This document shows positions 36,517 through 45,961 of a stretch of DNA of 64,000 bases, piece by piece. The translations under genes and the position numbers were made by a program. How positions within the stretch are numbered: the stretch's first letter is position 1; each line of letters begins with the position of its first letter. The notes beneath the pieces are model-generated. The model made no database searches. It was not told the DNA's origin and saw only the letters and a list, made by a program, of their open reading frames with translations. This stretch comes from Clostridia bacterium (GTDB lineage: Bacteria; Bacillota; Clostridia; Lutisporales; Lutisporaceae), in contig DASPIR010000010.1 of NCBI GenBank assembly GCA_035628995.1, positions 1-64,000 on the forward strand. The letters are read 5' to 3'.

Positions 36517-37642
36517 CGCTTTTCACCGGGAGTATCCTGATACAATCAGGATCAAACAGCAGCCTTACATCCATCCCGACTTCCAGCACGCTGTTCAGCT
36601 GGGGATTATATACCTGTACGCAAACACTGTTGCCCAGTGTATCTACTTCATATTCCGCAATGCTTCCGAGGAAGGTTGCTCTTATAATCGTTCCTGCCAA
36701 TCCTTCGCTATCATTTGAGAGCTTTACTGCCTCAGGTCTGATTACCAAAGACACATTTTCCCCGTGTTTTGGGTCATACCATCCCGGATTGTTGACTTTC
36801 ACGCTGTAATCTCCCACTTTTACATACACTACACTGTTCTCTTTTCCCTGAACTGCGCCTTTTATAAAATTCGCTTTCCCCATGAAATTAGCAACGAACT
36901 TATTCATCGGCTTATAGTATATCTCTTGTGGTGTACCGTATTGTTCAATATTACCCTGATTCATAATCACAACCTTATCTGAAATAGCCATTGCCTCATT
37001 TTGATCATGAGTTACGTAAATACTTGTTATTCCAAGCCTCAACTGCAGCTTCCTAATTTCATCCCTCATATATTCCCTCAGCTTGGCATCCAGGTTGGAA
37101 AGCGGCTCATCAAACAACAGCACCTTAGGCTCGATTACTATTGCTCTGGCCAGTGCTATTCTCTGCTGCTGGCCTCCTGATATCTGGTTGGGATACCTTT
37201 TTTCCATCCCATCCAGCTGCATCAGCTTGATAACTTTGTTTGTTCTTTCTTTTATCTCATTTTCGGGAAGTTTCTTTACACGCAGACCGTAGGCGATATT
37301 CTCGTAAATATCCATATGCGGAAAAAGAGCATAGCTCTGGAACACCATAGACAAATCTCTCTTATTTGGAGCTGTGTCCACTATGGATTTCCCTCCAACA
37401 CTTATATCTCCCGAGGTAACCGGTTCAAAGCCAGCAATCATCCTTAGGATGGTAGTCTTTCCACAGCCTGAGGGCCCAAGCAGGGTTGTAAGCTTTGAGC
37501 TTTCGAATTCCAGACTCACTTTGTTTACTGCAATAAGTTCACCGCTTTTATCATGCTTTGTGAATATCTTTTCTAGGTTATTCAGTGTAACATTGCTGCA
37601 GTTATATTTATTTTCCATAGTATTCTGTTTTGAGTGTGACAT
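36497..37642 (-). CDS. ABC transporter ATP-binding protein (FbpC/AfuC/PotA type)
   Basis: 381 residues. Walker A GPSGCGKTT, Q-loop QSYALFPHM, signature ISGGQQQRIALARA, Walker B LLFDEPLSNLDA, His switch YVTHDQ, and a C-terminal TOBE-type domain (about 290-375). ATG after GGAGGG. Works with the permease and binding protein upstream in the run. Confidence 0.94.
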   Translation of the reverse strand: MSHSKQNTMENKYNCSNVTLNNLEKIFTKHDKSGELIAVNKVSLEFESSKLTTLLGPSGCGKTTILRMIAGFEPVTSGDISVGGKSIVDTAPNKRDLSMVFQSYALFPHMDIYENIAYGLRVKKLPENEIKERTNKVIKLMQLDGMEKRYPNQISGGQQQRIALARAIVIEPKVLLFDEPLSNLDAKLREYMRDEIRKLQLRLGITSIYVTHDQNEAMAISDKVVIMNQGNIEQYGTPQEIYYKPMNKFVANFMGKANFIKGAVQGKENSVVYVKVGDYSVKVNNPGWYDPKHGENVSLVIRPEAVKLSNDSEGLAGTIIRATFLGSIAEYEVDTLGNSVCVQVYNPQLNSVLEVGMDVRLLFDPDCIRILPVKSGEGDEI

Positions 37643-37662
37643 AAATTGACCCTCCTCTTTGC

Positions 37663-39348
37663 TTATGCAGCCCTTTTCTTTCCAACAAGTCTTTTTACAA
37701 ATGCTTCAATTATGACTATAGCCACCATCATCATGATTATTAAAATCACTACGTATGCAGCTGCTATGCCAAGCCTAAGGTTTTCAACCTGTGCAAGTAT
37801 TGAAACCGTAACCAGGTTCCATCTTGGAGATATAAGCAATATTACTGCACTTACAGCTGTCATAGCACGTACGAACGCATATACCAGACCTGAGAAAAAG
37901 GCAGATTTTATTAGCGGTAAAGTAATTTTTTTGAAGGTCAGGAAACTGCTTGCCCCCAGATTTGTTGAAGCTTCCTCAATGGATTTATCTATCTGATTCA
38001 AGGTTGCAGTAGCTGATTCAATCCCAACCGGCATGTTCCTGAATATGAAAGCCATTACAAGTATCAACCCTGTACCTGTCAGGAGAAGGGGCTTCTGATT
38101 GAATGACAATATGTACCCTATACCTATAACAGTTCCCGGTATGGCAAAAGCCAAAAGAGATACAAACTCCATAGCACGTCTCCCCAGAAACTGCTTCCGG
38201 ACAACCAGGAACGCAATAATCATACTAAGCAATCCCCCTATCGGAGTCGCATATGCCGCCAATTGCAGGGTATTTTTAACAGGTGCTGAACCTAGTGTAA
38301 ATATGTATTTATAATTTGCCAGGGTAAATTGATTGTTAACGCCCCAGATCTTAACGAAGGAACCGTAAAGCACCGTTCCGTAAAACAGTAATATGACTGC
38401 TGTAAAGAGTGAACACAACCCAAATGCAGTCCATTTTATTATTGGATTGTTCAGTTTCGACCTTTCATAGGAAGGCTTCCCTGTGACCGTCACATAGGAC
38501 TTTCCGCTTACCCAATACTTCTGAAGAAGGAATGCTGCCAGAGTCGGAAGCAAAAGCATTATAGATATTACGGCCCCTTTTTTCATGTCATACATTCCAA
38601 TTATCTCAACATATGCTTGCACAACAAGCGTATGGTAGTTTCCACCGAGCACCATGGGGTTGCTGAAATCCTGCAGGGACTGCACCATAACCAGCAGAAG
38701 CGCACTTGCAATTCCCGGAAAAGACAGCGGCAATGTAACCGTTCTGAAAATCCTGCCTCTTTGTGCTCCCAGATTTAGTGCTGCATCTTCCACTGCTGGA
38801 TCTATCGCCTCAAGTATCCCCGACAAAGTAAGGTATGCGATAGGAAAAAATGACATTACCTGAACGACCAATAAACTGTTGAAGCCGTATATATTGACAT
38901 CTTCCAGACCGAACAGCCTGTTTGTTATTAAACCGTTCCTTCCAAAAAGCATTATCATAGAAAGGGACAGAACAAAGGGTGGCGATATAATAGGAAGCGT
39001 CGCCATCATCTTAAAAAATGACTTGAAGGGAATATCTATTCTGGTTATCGCATAGGCAAAAATATAGCCGACAATCAGTGATATGACTGATACAGCCGCT
39101 GCCAAGCCCATGCTGTTCATAAGGCTTTGCAGATAATACTTGTTGCTAAGCACACTGCCTATTACCTCAAAGGACAGCCTCCCATCATTGTCAGTCACAC
39201 TCATGGCCAGAATCTTGTATAACGGATATACTATAAACAAAAATAAAAATACAAATATAGTGATTATGACTGCAGTTACAAGGGGCTCTTTCCCGAAGGG
39301 GCTTAGCTTTGAAATTTTTACTCTTAAACTGGTATTGCTGTTTTTCAT
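37663..39348 (-). CDS. Fused two-domain ABC permease (FbpB/AfuB type)
   Basis: 561 residues from the ATG at 39348 (AAGGAG). About twelve membrane helices in two halves, each with an EAA loop: LEAIDPAVEDAALNLGAQ in the first half and IDKSIEEASTNLGASS in the second. This fused layout is typical of iron(III), 2-aminoethylphosphonate and hexose-phosphate importers of the Fbp/Afu branch. Confidence 0.92.
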   Translation of the reverse strand: MKNSNTSLRVKISKLSPFGKEPLVTAVIITIFVFLFLFIVYPLYKILAMSVTDNDGRLSFEVIGSVLSNKYYLQSLMNSMGLAAAVSVISLIVGYIFAYAITRIDIPFKSFFKMMATLPIISPPFVLSLSMIMLFGRNGLITNRLFGLEDVNIYGFNSLLVVQVMSFFPIAYLTLSGILEAIDPAVEDAALNLGAQRGRIFRTVTLPLSFPGIASALLLVMVQSLQDFSNPMVLGGNYHTLVVQAYVEIIGMYDMKKGAVISIMLLLPTLAAFLLQKYWVSGKSYVTVTGKPSYERSKLNNPIIKWTAFGLCSLFTAVILLFYGTVLYGSFVKIWGVNNQFTLANYKYIFTLGSAPVKNTLQLAAYATPIGGLLSMIIAFLVVRKQFLGRRAMEFVSLLAFAIPGTVIGIGYILSFNQKPLLLTGTGLILVMAFIFRNMPVGIESATATLNQIDKSIEEASTNLGASSFLTFKKITLPLIKSAFFSGLVYAFVRAMTAVSAVILLISPRWNLVTVSILAQVENLRLGIAAAYVVILIIMMMVAIVIIEAFVKRLVGKKRAA

Positions 39349-39415
39349 ATGCCATTCTCCTTGTATAATTTCAGGGGTGCAAGCAATACTTGACACCCCT
39401 AAAAAATCCTGATGA

Positions 39416-40501
39416 TTATTTGCTTGGGGCTGTAGCTATATCAGCGCTAAACTTTTCAACCAGTCTTTTTCTGTTTTCTCCAGCCCATACATTGTCATAA
39501 TTGATGGTCTTAAGGTCTGACAGCTTTATGGAGCCTTCTGTGATTTTGGCATCAATATTTACCGGGAGTCTGTAGGACTTTGTCACTTCAGCCAATTCCT
39601 GAGCCTGTATATCTGTTATCCAGTCTATGAATTTTCTGGCATTTTCTTCTTCACCGGCAATTCCCTTCTTTATAAGAGCTACTCCGCCGATTTCATATCC
39701 TGTTCCATCCTTCGGGAACTTAAGCTCTATCGGATATCCTTCTGTATTTCTTATCTTCAGGATATCATGGCCAAAGGACAAACCTATGGCAGCTTCTCCG
39801 ATTGCTGCATTCTTTGCAGGTGCTGAACCCGATTTTGTGTACTGTATTACATTCTTGTGCAGCTTCTTCATGTATTCAAAAGCTGGATCTTCACCTTTGA
39901 GCTGCACCATGGTGGCAAGTATGGTATAAGCAGTACCCGATGAGCCGGGATGCGCAACAGAAATCTGTTTTGCAAATTCAGGCTTTAATAGATCCTCCCA
40001 TGATTCGGGATAAGCAAGCTTTTTCTTTTCAAACCAATCCCTATTGCATGCAAAGCCTATAGCGCCCACATAGATTGGAGACCAAAAGCCGGCCTTATCT
40101 CTGTATGTTTCCGGTATCTTTGCTATATTGGCAGAATCGTATTTTTCCAATAATCCTGCACTGCCTGCTTGTACAAGAGTATCGGAGGGACCTCCGAACC
40201 ATATGCTTGCCTGAGGGTTATCCTTTTCTGCAGCGACTCTTGTCATTATTTCCCCTGCTGACAGTCTCACATAATTAACTTTGATACCTGTTGCCTTGGT
40301 AAAGGTATCAAGATAAACCAGAATCTCCTCTTCCTGTAGTGCCGAATACATAGTCAAGGTATCAGACTTGGGTTTCTGTTCTTCTTGTGGCTGTGCAGCA
40401 GTGGCAGCTGGAGCTTCTTTAGGTGCACATCCAGCGAAGGCCGCTGCCATCAGGATTAGAACCAGGGTTAGGCTTAATACTCTGAACAGATTCTTTTTCA
40501 T
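39416..40501 (-). CDS. Extracellular solute-binding lipoprotein (FbpA/AfuA type)
   Basis: 361 residues. Lipoprotein signal with lipobox FAGC (Cys about 25), then an Ala/Pro-rich spacer and a type II periplasmic-binding fold (TLTMYSALQEEEILVYLDTF, ASIWFGGPSDT). Iron-binding tyrosine pairs are not obvious. Related proteins bind Fe3+, phosphonates or hexose phosphates. AAAGGGGG precedes ATG. First gene of the transporter set. Confidence 0.9.
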   Translation of the reverse strand: MKKNLFRVLSLTLVLILMAAAFAGCAPKEAPAATAAQPQEEQKPKSDTLTMYSALQEEEILVYLDTFTKATGIKVNYVRLSAGEIMTRVAAEKDNPQASIWFGGPSDTLVQAGSAGLLEKYDSANIAKIPETYRDKAGFWSPIYVGAIGFACNRDWFEKKKLAYPESWEDLLKPEFAKQISVAHPGSSGTAYTILATMVQLKGEDPAFEYMKKLHKNVIQYTKSGSAPAKNAAIGEAAIGLSFGHDILKIRNTEGYPIELKFPKDGTGYEIGGVALIKKGIAGEEENARKFIDWITDIQAQELAEVTKSYRLPVNIDAKITEGSIKLSDLKTINYDNVWAGENRKRLVEKFSADIATAPSK

Positions 40502-40534
40502 GTTATCCCCCTTTTGTTTATGTATTTTATTTTC

Positions 40535-40553
40535 AGATTACATCAAGTAATCT
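40535..40553. promoter_or_regulatory. Inverted repeat overlapping the transporter promoter
   Basis: AGATTAC-ATCAA-GTAATCT, perfect seven-base arms, 34 bases before the binding-protein ATG. On the minus strand it overlaps a possible -35 TTGATG with a TACATA box 16 bases later. It is a plausible operator, but differs from the LacI site at 42350. Confidence 0.55.
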
Positions 40554-40601
40554 AGAAACCTGGACTTATGCACTGCACAGCTGTACGGATAACGTCACAC
40601 C

Positions 40602-41231
40602 TTACAAAATTTCCTTCAATTCCAAGAGGTTATCTATGATTTTCATTCGGTATAATGCGAGAAAACCTTCTCGTTCATTTAATCCTGTCTTTCCGATAAA
40701 ACTAATTCCACATTCTTTTGCGAGCTCAGCATCCTTTAAGGAATCACCAACCAATACTATCTCATCCTTTTGAAAGCCGTACTTGTCACTGAGGTATTCT
40801 ACATGACTTCTCCCTTTGGATAGTCCTCCGCTGAAACCCAATACCTCATCTATCTTCAAACCGCTGGCGCTTAAATAATCCTCTATTACCTCCTTAAAGT
40901 TGTTAGATGAGATTATAGTCATATATCCTTTTTCCCTCAGATATCCGATTGTTTCAATTGTATCATCGAAAAGTCTGTGTTCTTTGAAACTGCTCTTTTT
41001 ACGGGTCTCAAACTCATCCACCGCAAGCTTATTCTTTTCACAGTCGCAAAACATCATCTCGATCTGCCTGCAGAAAGGAAGTCCTGAGGTTAGCTTATAC
41101 AGCATTTCTCCATAGTTCTTCGAAAGTTTGTAATACTTAAGAATCACATCAGATGCAATGTCTGCCAAATCCCCCATGGAATCCACCAGGGTACCGTCAA
41201 AATCAAACAGAATAACCTTTATCAATGACAT
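40602..41231 (-). CDS. HAD-superfamily phosphatase (phosphoglycolate phosphatase-like)
   Basis: 209 residues. Motif I FDFDGTLVD, helical C1 cap, motif II ISSNN, lysine near LSKGRS, motif III GDSLKD. Substrate unknown. It lies between the LacI regulator and the ABC transporter genes, so it probably releases phosphate from the imported compound or a product of it. Confidence 0.88.
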   Translation of the reverse strand: MSLIKVILFDFDGTLVDSMGDLADIASDVILKYYKLSKNYGEMLYKLTSGLPFCRQIEMMFCDCEKNKLAVDEFETRKKSSFKEHRLFDDTIETIGYLREKGYMTIISSNNFKEVIEDYLSASGLKIDEVLGFSGGLSKGRSHVEYLSDKYGFQKDEIVLVGDSLKDAELAKECGISFIGKTGLNEREGFLALYRMKIIDNLLELKEIL

Positions 41232-41322
41232 CGTCCCTTTCCTTACATTTGCAACAATATTTCCTCATTCAATGCTTCATTTTGCAAAATGTATTATTTT
41301 ATCTTTAAACGCCAGCCAGTAA

Positions 41323-42315
41323 TTATAGCTCACAGCTTTCTCTTATAATAAGCTGGTAATCCAATATGTTGTCCTCACACTGCGGTTCCATTCCTTGCAG
41401 AATTCCCAGCATTATTCTCATAGATGTGGCACCGATTTCATACTTAGGCTGATTGACCGTTGTCAATCCGGGCTTTACCAAACCTGCTATCCCAATATTG
41501 TCAAAACCGACAACTGCAACTTCCTCCGGTATCTTATAGCCCTTTTCCTTGGCATATTCCAAAGCTCCTATAGCAGTCTCATCGTTGTATACCACCACCG
41601 AAACCGGAACTGCAGCATTTGAAAGTATCTTCTTCATCGACCTATAGCCATCCTCCAAGGATGAATTATCCATGATTACCAGGTTGCTTTCGTAATTTAT
41701 GTTATTGTCCTTCAGGGCTGCTCTGAAGCCTCTGAGTCTGTCTGCAGCAATCCTGATATTTTGTGGACCTGCAATGTATGAGATTTTCTTATGGCTGTTA
41801 TTTATCAGATACTCGGTCATCTCATATGCCGCCTTGTAATCATCTACTCGTACGGAGGGTATGTGTGAATTCTCTATGTAATCGCAAACAAGGACTACCG
41901 GAACGATTTTATTGATTCCTATTATGGCAGCCTCATCTATTCTAGGTGTGACGAATATAACGCCATCCGCTCTCTTCTCCCGCAAGGTTTTTAAATAATC
42001 CATAGCCCTGTCCGGATTGTTTCCTGAGTTTCCTATAAGCAGACAGTAGTCATTCTTGTAGGCTACATCTTCCATACCCTTTATCATCTCTGCCAGTACA
42101 GGATTGCAAATATCATGCAAAACAGTAATAATGGTATTTGTTTTCCTGGTTCTGAAATTTCTAGCCAGTATGTTTGGTGCATATCCAAGCTGTTCTACAG
42201 TTTTCATTACCTTTTGCCGGGTTTTTTCCGATACAGGTCCATTATTGTTTATCACCCGAGACACCGTTGCCGTTGAAACCTTTGCTTTTCTTGCGACTTC
42301 CTCTATTGTAGCCAT
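41323..42315 (-). CDS. LacI-family transcriptional regulator
   Basis: 330 residues. N-terminal helix-turn-helix (TIEEVARKAKVSTATVSRVI) and hinge helix, then a sugar-type periplasmic-binding effector domain. Likely represses the downstream HAD/ABC/phosphate genes and itself, through the palindrome at 42350-42363. A sugar or sugar-phosphate effector would be typical of the family. Confidence 0.93.
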   Translation of the reverse strand: MATIEEVARKAKVSTATVSRVINNNGPVSEKTRQKVMKTVEQLGYAPNILARNFRTRKTNTIITVLHDICNPVLAEMIKGMEDVAYKNDYCLLIGNSGNNPDRAMDYLKTLREKRADGVIFVTPRIDEAAIIGINKIVPVVLVCDYIENSHIPSVRVDDYKAAYEMTEYLINNSHKKISYIAGPQNIRIAADRLRGFRAALKDNNINYESNLVIMDNSSLEDGYRSMKKILSNAAVPVSVVVYNDETAIGALEYAKEKGYKIPEEVAVVGFDNIGIAGLVKPGLTTVNQPKYEIGATSMRIMLGILQGMEPQCEDNILDYQLIIRESCEL

Positions 42316-42349
42316 ATTTTCTTCTCCCGTTCTGTATTATGTGTCATAA

Positions 42350-42363
42350 TGTAATCGTTTACA
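42350..42363. promoter_or_regulatory. LacI-type operator upstream of the regulator gene
   Basis: TGTAATCGTTTACA, an even-length palindrome with central CG, which is the classic LacI/CcpA shape. It lies 35 bases before the regulator ATG, within its likely promoter. A separate GCCAAAG-A-CTTTGGC hairpin is at 42383-42397. Confidence 0.75.
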
Positions 42364-42538
42364 TTTTTTACGAAAATAAAACGCCAAAGACTTTGGCTTT
42401 ACTTAGTTTACATGTCCTACTGTGATAGTTATTTAACAGATAGTAAATTGTAATCTGCTAATATATATTCTATTAATTCATCAAAATTCCTCCTTTATTT
42501 TCAATATTATAAAAATTTTAAATATTGTGTTTAATTAT

Positions 42539-42568
42539 AAAAAAAACACCACGTTAACGCAGTGTTTG
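42539..42568 (-). terminator. Terminator of rnpB
   Basis: On the minus strand AAACACTGCG, loop, CGTGGTGTTTTTTTT. Directly follows the RNase P RNA. Confidence 0.85.
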
Positions 42569-42576
42569 TTTCAATC

Positions 42577-42951
42577 CATGAGTAAGTCTATAAGCCGGGT
42601 TCTGTATTAGACGATCATCTATCTAGGCCTGACGTCACCGTCAAGCTCAAGCGACCTTACCCGGAGACGGAACGGGCCGTTCCTGCTAAAGCTTGCGCTT
42701 CAGCTGTCCCTCTATTTGGTCTTGCTCCAAGTGGGGTTTACATAGCCGGTTAGTTACCTAACCGCTGGTGAGCTCTTACCTCGCCTTTCCACCCTTGCGG
42801 CAGCTGGCCTAAGCCAACTGTTTCGCGGTATATCTCTGTTGCACTATCCTTGGAGTCGCCTCCACCGGGAGTTACCCGGCACCCTGCCCTCTGGAGCCCG
42901 GACTTTCCTCGTTTGCATCACTGCGCACGCGATCATCTGGCTTACTCATTA
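42577..42951 (-). ncRNA. rnpB: RNase P RNA
   Basis: Minus strand shows the conserved core: GAGGAAAGUCCGGGCUCC near the 5' end, GGGUAACUCCCGG, and ACAGAACCCGGCUUAUAG near the 3' end. The terminal helix is ATGAGTAAG with CTTACTCAT. About 375 nucleotides, normal size. It processes the 5' ends of pre-tRNAs. Confidence 0.97.
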
Positions 42952-43172
42952 ATTTTTATTTTGTTTTGCATAGTGCCTCGTTAAGTATATCCCTTTTTCA
43001 GCATGCGAGACACTGAATCAAGGATGTGATTTTTAACACTTTGAAAGATATGAAATCTGTTGTGTTAATAATCACTAGATACTTATTATATAGCCAAACA
43101 ATGATGTAGTCAACATGATATATATTGCTATAATGTAAATGTCACGTCAATTTGCCATCTCGTAAATCTGTA

Positions 43173-43883
43173 TCAAGACTTAACGAAATATAACAACCTG
43201 CCGCAGCTCTGGCACCTCAGCTCCTGACTGCCGCTTTTCAAAGCTTCATAATCCATTGCTGACACTTCCATATTGCAACCGCTGCATGATCGGCCTTCCA
43301 TCCGTGCTACAGGGTCAGTATGTGATTTTAATACCCTTCCATACAATTCAAAGGTATCCTTATCAACTTTTTTTATAAGGCTGTCAATCTTGGAGCTGAG
43401 TTTCACTTTTTTAGTTTCCAGCTCCTTTATTGACTTTTCTATGTTCTCCTTGCTGCTTGCATATTTTTTCTTTATAAATACAGATCGTTTTTTTGTTTCT
43501 GCAAGGTTCTTAGTAGTATTATCTACTTCATCAATGAGTGTTATTATGTCATTTTCTACCCCTTGCTTTTTCTCTTCAAGCTGCTCGAGTTGTTTTTCAA
43601 TGCTTTCCAGCTTTTTCACCGAATCTGTTTCTTTGCTGAACTTAATTTCCTCACAGGCTTTTTTATTATATTCGAGATTCTTTATTTCATTATTTCTTAT
43701 CTCTTGCTGATATGCATTTTTTTTGAGACTTTCCTCGCCTTCCTGATACTCCTTATTAAGTCTCTGATACTCATCCTTGAGCTTTCTTAATTCCTTTGTC
43801 TCACGAAGCTCCTTTAGCTTTTCCTCAATTACATCCATTTCCTTGTGCAAATCCTGCAGCTCGTAAAGTAATGGCAAATCCAT
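43173..43883 (-). CDS. Coiled-coil zinc-ribbon protein (CT398/DUF164-like)
   Basis: 236 residues. Long coiled coil over residues 1-180 rich in Lys/Glu, then a C4 zinc ribbon with CSGCNM (about 200) and CQSCGR (about 225). Homologs are widespread next to the Nif3-like gene, as here, but the function is not settled. AAGGAG precedes ATG. Confidence 0.88.
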   Translation of the reverse strand: MDLPLLYELQDLHKEMDVIEEKLKELRETKELRKLKDEYQRLNKEYQEGEESLKKNAYQQEIRNNEIKNLEYNKKACEEIKFSKETDSVKKLESIEKQLEQLEEKKQGVENDIITLIDEVDNTTKNLAETKKRSVFIKKKYASSKENIEKSIKELETKKVKLSSKIDSLIKKVDKDTFELYGRVLKSHTDPVARMEGRSCSGCNMEVSAMDYEALKSGSQELRCQSCGRLLYFVKS

Positions 43884-43922
43884 CGAACCATCTCCTTGCC
43901 TTATTTTTTAAAATAAAATAAA

Positions 43923-43948
43923 ATAGGAACAGTAAAACTATTCCTATA
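43923..43948 (-). terminator. Hairpin at the end of the Nif3-like gene
   Basis: ATAGGAA and TTCCTAT arms around an 11-base loop, overlapping the stop. On the minus strand it is followed by TTATTTTATTTT. It would separate trmK-nif3 from the zinc-ribbon gene. Confidence 0.6.
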
Positions 43949-45065
43949 AAACTCTCAAAATTTCCGTATTCGCACTTGATTCAACAACGTCCACATCAAG
44001 CTTCAACTGTCGAAATTTACCATTCAAGTATTCACTTATATACTTTATCATGATTTTTTCTGTGGCATAGTGGCCTGCATCAATTACGCACAAACCCATT
44101 TCCAAGGCATCAAGTATGTCATGGTACTGCATATCTCCAGTTACAAGCACATCCGCACCTGCAAACCTGGCATCATTTATAAATTTATTGCCAGAACCAT
44201 TTAATAGCGCAACTTTTTTTATAGTTCTGTTCGGGTCTCCTGCAAATCTCACATGGCTCGCTCCCAGCAACGTTTTCACATTGTCGGCATATATTGCAAG
44301 TGTTGTTTCATTTTCAAGCTCGCCAATTCTTCCCAGACCCATGATTTGACCCTCGTTTCTTGTCTCATATATATCATATGCAGCTTCTTCATATGGATGA
44401 GCTTTCAGCATCTCTTTGATTACTCTGTTTATCAGCTTCTCAGGAACTATAGTCTCTACCCTGAATTCCTCAACGCTCTCTAAGCGTCCTTGTGTGCCGA
44501 TAAAGGGTTTCGTTCCCGCTTGAGGTTCAAAGGTGCCTATACCCTTAGCTCTGAATGTACAACTGCTGTACTTTCCTATATAGCCTGCCCCAACACCGCA
44601 CATCGCATCCATAATCTTGTCCTCGTGGCCTGAAGGCACATAAACAACAAGCTTATACAGCTTTTCTCTGTATTTCTCATCTATAACTCTGGAATTATTA
44701 AGTCCCAGCTCTTTTGCAAATATATCATTCAGGCCCCCTACTACTATATCATAGTTAGTATGTAAACAATACAGGGATATATTGTTTTTTATGAGGCTTA
44801 AAAGCTTTCTGCCTGTCGCAGTATCTGAATTTACCCTTTTTATTCCGTTAAAAATCATAGGATGATGAGCTACAATCATATCAACATCCTTATCAATGGC
44901 TTCTTCCACCACCCATTCCGGGGTATCAAGACATACCATCACCTTGTTAATCTTCTGCTTGCCATCCCCAACGAGCAGGCCAACGTTGTCCCAGCTTTCA
45001 GCAAGCCTCTTTGGAGCTAATTCATCCAATATACCCGCTATGGTCTGACATTTTACTGTACCCAC
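43944..45065 (-). CDS. Nif3-like dinuclear metal-centre protein (YqfO type)
   Basis: 373 residues, long form with a PII-like insert in the middle (about 130-235) between the two halves of the metal site. Metal-binding HHPMIF and LHTNYD near the N-terminus and a late DAGHYATE. GTG start at 45065 behind GGAGG. Overlaps trmK by 13 bases. Proposed GTP cyclohydrolase-like fold; role unclear. Confidence 0.92.
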   Translation of the reverse strand: MGTVKCQTIAGILDELAPKRLAESWDNVGLLVGDGKQKINKVMVCLDTPEWVVEEAIDKDVDMIVAHHPMIFNGIKRVNSDTATGRKLLSLIKNNISLYCLHTNYDIVVGGLNDIFAKELGLNNSRVIDEKYREKLYKLVVYVPSGHEDKIMDAMCGVGAGYIGKYSSCTFRAKGIGTFEPQAGTKPFIGTQGRLESVEEFRVETIVPEKLINRVIKEMLKAHPYEEAAYDIYETRNEGQIMGLGRIGELENETTLAIYADNVKTLLGASHVRFAGDPNRTIKKVALLNGSGNKFINDARFAGADVLVTGDMQYHDILDALEMGLCVIDAGHYATEKIMIKYISEYLNGKFRQLKLDVDVVESSANTEILRVL

Positions 45066-45754
45066 TGCAATACCTCCAAGTAGTAATTAATCAAAACCCT
45101 GCATTCTTCAGCTCTCTCCCTGCAGCTGACCATATCCATTACCTCCAGCGCTGCTACTACCTTTTCAAGTTCACTCATTTTTTTATTTATGTATTCAGCC
45201 GCAAGCGGGTGTTTTTTCTCAATAATTTTATCACCCATAAGCATTAGGCCCTCTGCCGTTTTTACTGCAGCTGCAGGCTTTGCCCAAATAACTTCATATA
45301 TTTTATCCTGCTCTTTCACCAGTTCCTCATCTGTGATGTCAAAGCCATGGGTAATCAGCCATCGTCTTACCTTATCCGAGTCCCTCATTGGTTGAAGTAT
45401 CAAAAGCTTTGCACTTTCCGCCACCTTCGCATCTTTATCCAATATGTCCCTTATCAGAATTCCTCCCATACCAGCAATAACAATCACTTCTGCTTCCTTC
45501 GGTGCTATAACCTCAAGGCCGTTTCCTTGACGTACTCTTACTGACTCCTCAACCTTATGACTTTTGAGTGCTTTTTTTGATATTTCTACAGGACCGCTGT
45601 TTATATCAGTAGCAATTGCGCTTTTTACCCGTCCGTTTTTCACCAGATATATAGGAAGATAAGCATGGTCTGAGCCAATATCTGCAACTGTTTCAAAGCC
45701 TTGTATGCTGTCTGCAATAATTTTTAATCTGGGAGTAAGTATCAAAATCATCAT
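45053..45754 (-). CDS. trmK: tRNA (adenine22-N1)-methyltransferase
   Basis: 233 residues. Rossmann methyltransferase with VADIGSDHAYLPIYL (SAM site), AIATDINSGP, and IVIAGMGGILIRDIL, the family's own motif. C-terminal coiled coil. It methylates A22 in tRNAs such as tRNA-Ser and tRNA-Tyr. Usually next to a Nif3-like gene and near sigA-dnaG, as seen here. Confidence 0.94.
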   Translation of the reverse strand: MMILILTPRLKIIADSIQGFETVADIGSDHAYLPIYLVKNGRVKSAIATDINSGPVEISKKALKSHKVEESVRVRQGNGLEVIAPKEAEVIVIAGMGGILIRDILDKDAKVAESAKLLILQPMRDSDKVRRWLITHGFDITDEELVKEQDKIYEVIWAKPAAAVKTAEGLMLMGDKIIEKKHPLAAEYINKKMSELEKVVAALEVMDMVSCRERAEECRVLINYYLEVLQWVQ

Positions 45755-45766
45755 CCTAACTTTTTT

Positions 45767-45890
45767 GCCTCGTGCCTCGTGTCACGTGCCTCGTGCTTTG
45801 AGCTAAGCTTCGAAGCCTTGCTTAAGTCCTCGAAACCCCGTAACCTCGTAACCTCGTAACCTCGTACCAGAAGATTTGCAAAATCTTCTT
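45767..45890. repeat. GC-rich intergenic repeats, copy 4, with a palindrome
   Basis: Runs of CTCGTGC and ACGTGCCTCGTG units, then TAACCTCG three times in tandem (45840-45866). It ends with the palindrome AGAAGATTTGCAAAATCTTCT (45870-45890). No coding frame. Similar in style to the 25341 cluster. Confidence 0.7.
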
Positions 45891-45961
45891 ATTCATTATA
45901 CTACACTTTATTGATTTTTTTATTATAAATTGAGAAAAATATGTCTAAGGGAGTGAAAAGC

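Noticed and set aside
39416-40501. Calling the ABC transporter an iron(III) importer
   Set aside because: Family similarity alone suggests iron, but no clear iron-binding tyrosine pair was seen, and the phosphatases, LacI regulator and phosphate genes around it fit a phosphorylated substrate better.
43173-43883. Zinc-ribbon protein as a flagellar or secretion component
   Set aside because: Coiled coil plus C4 ribbon is the CT398-like family; neighbours are Nif3-like and trmK, not secretion genes.
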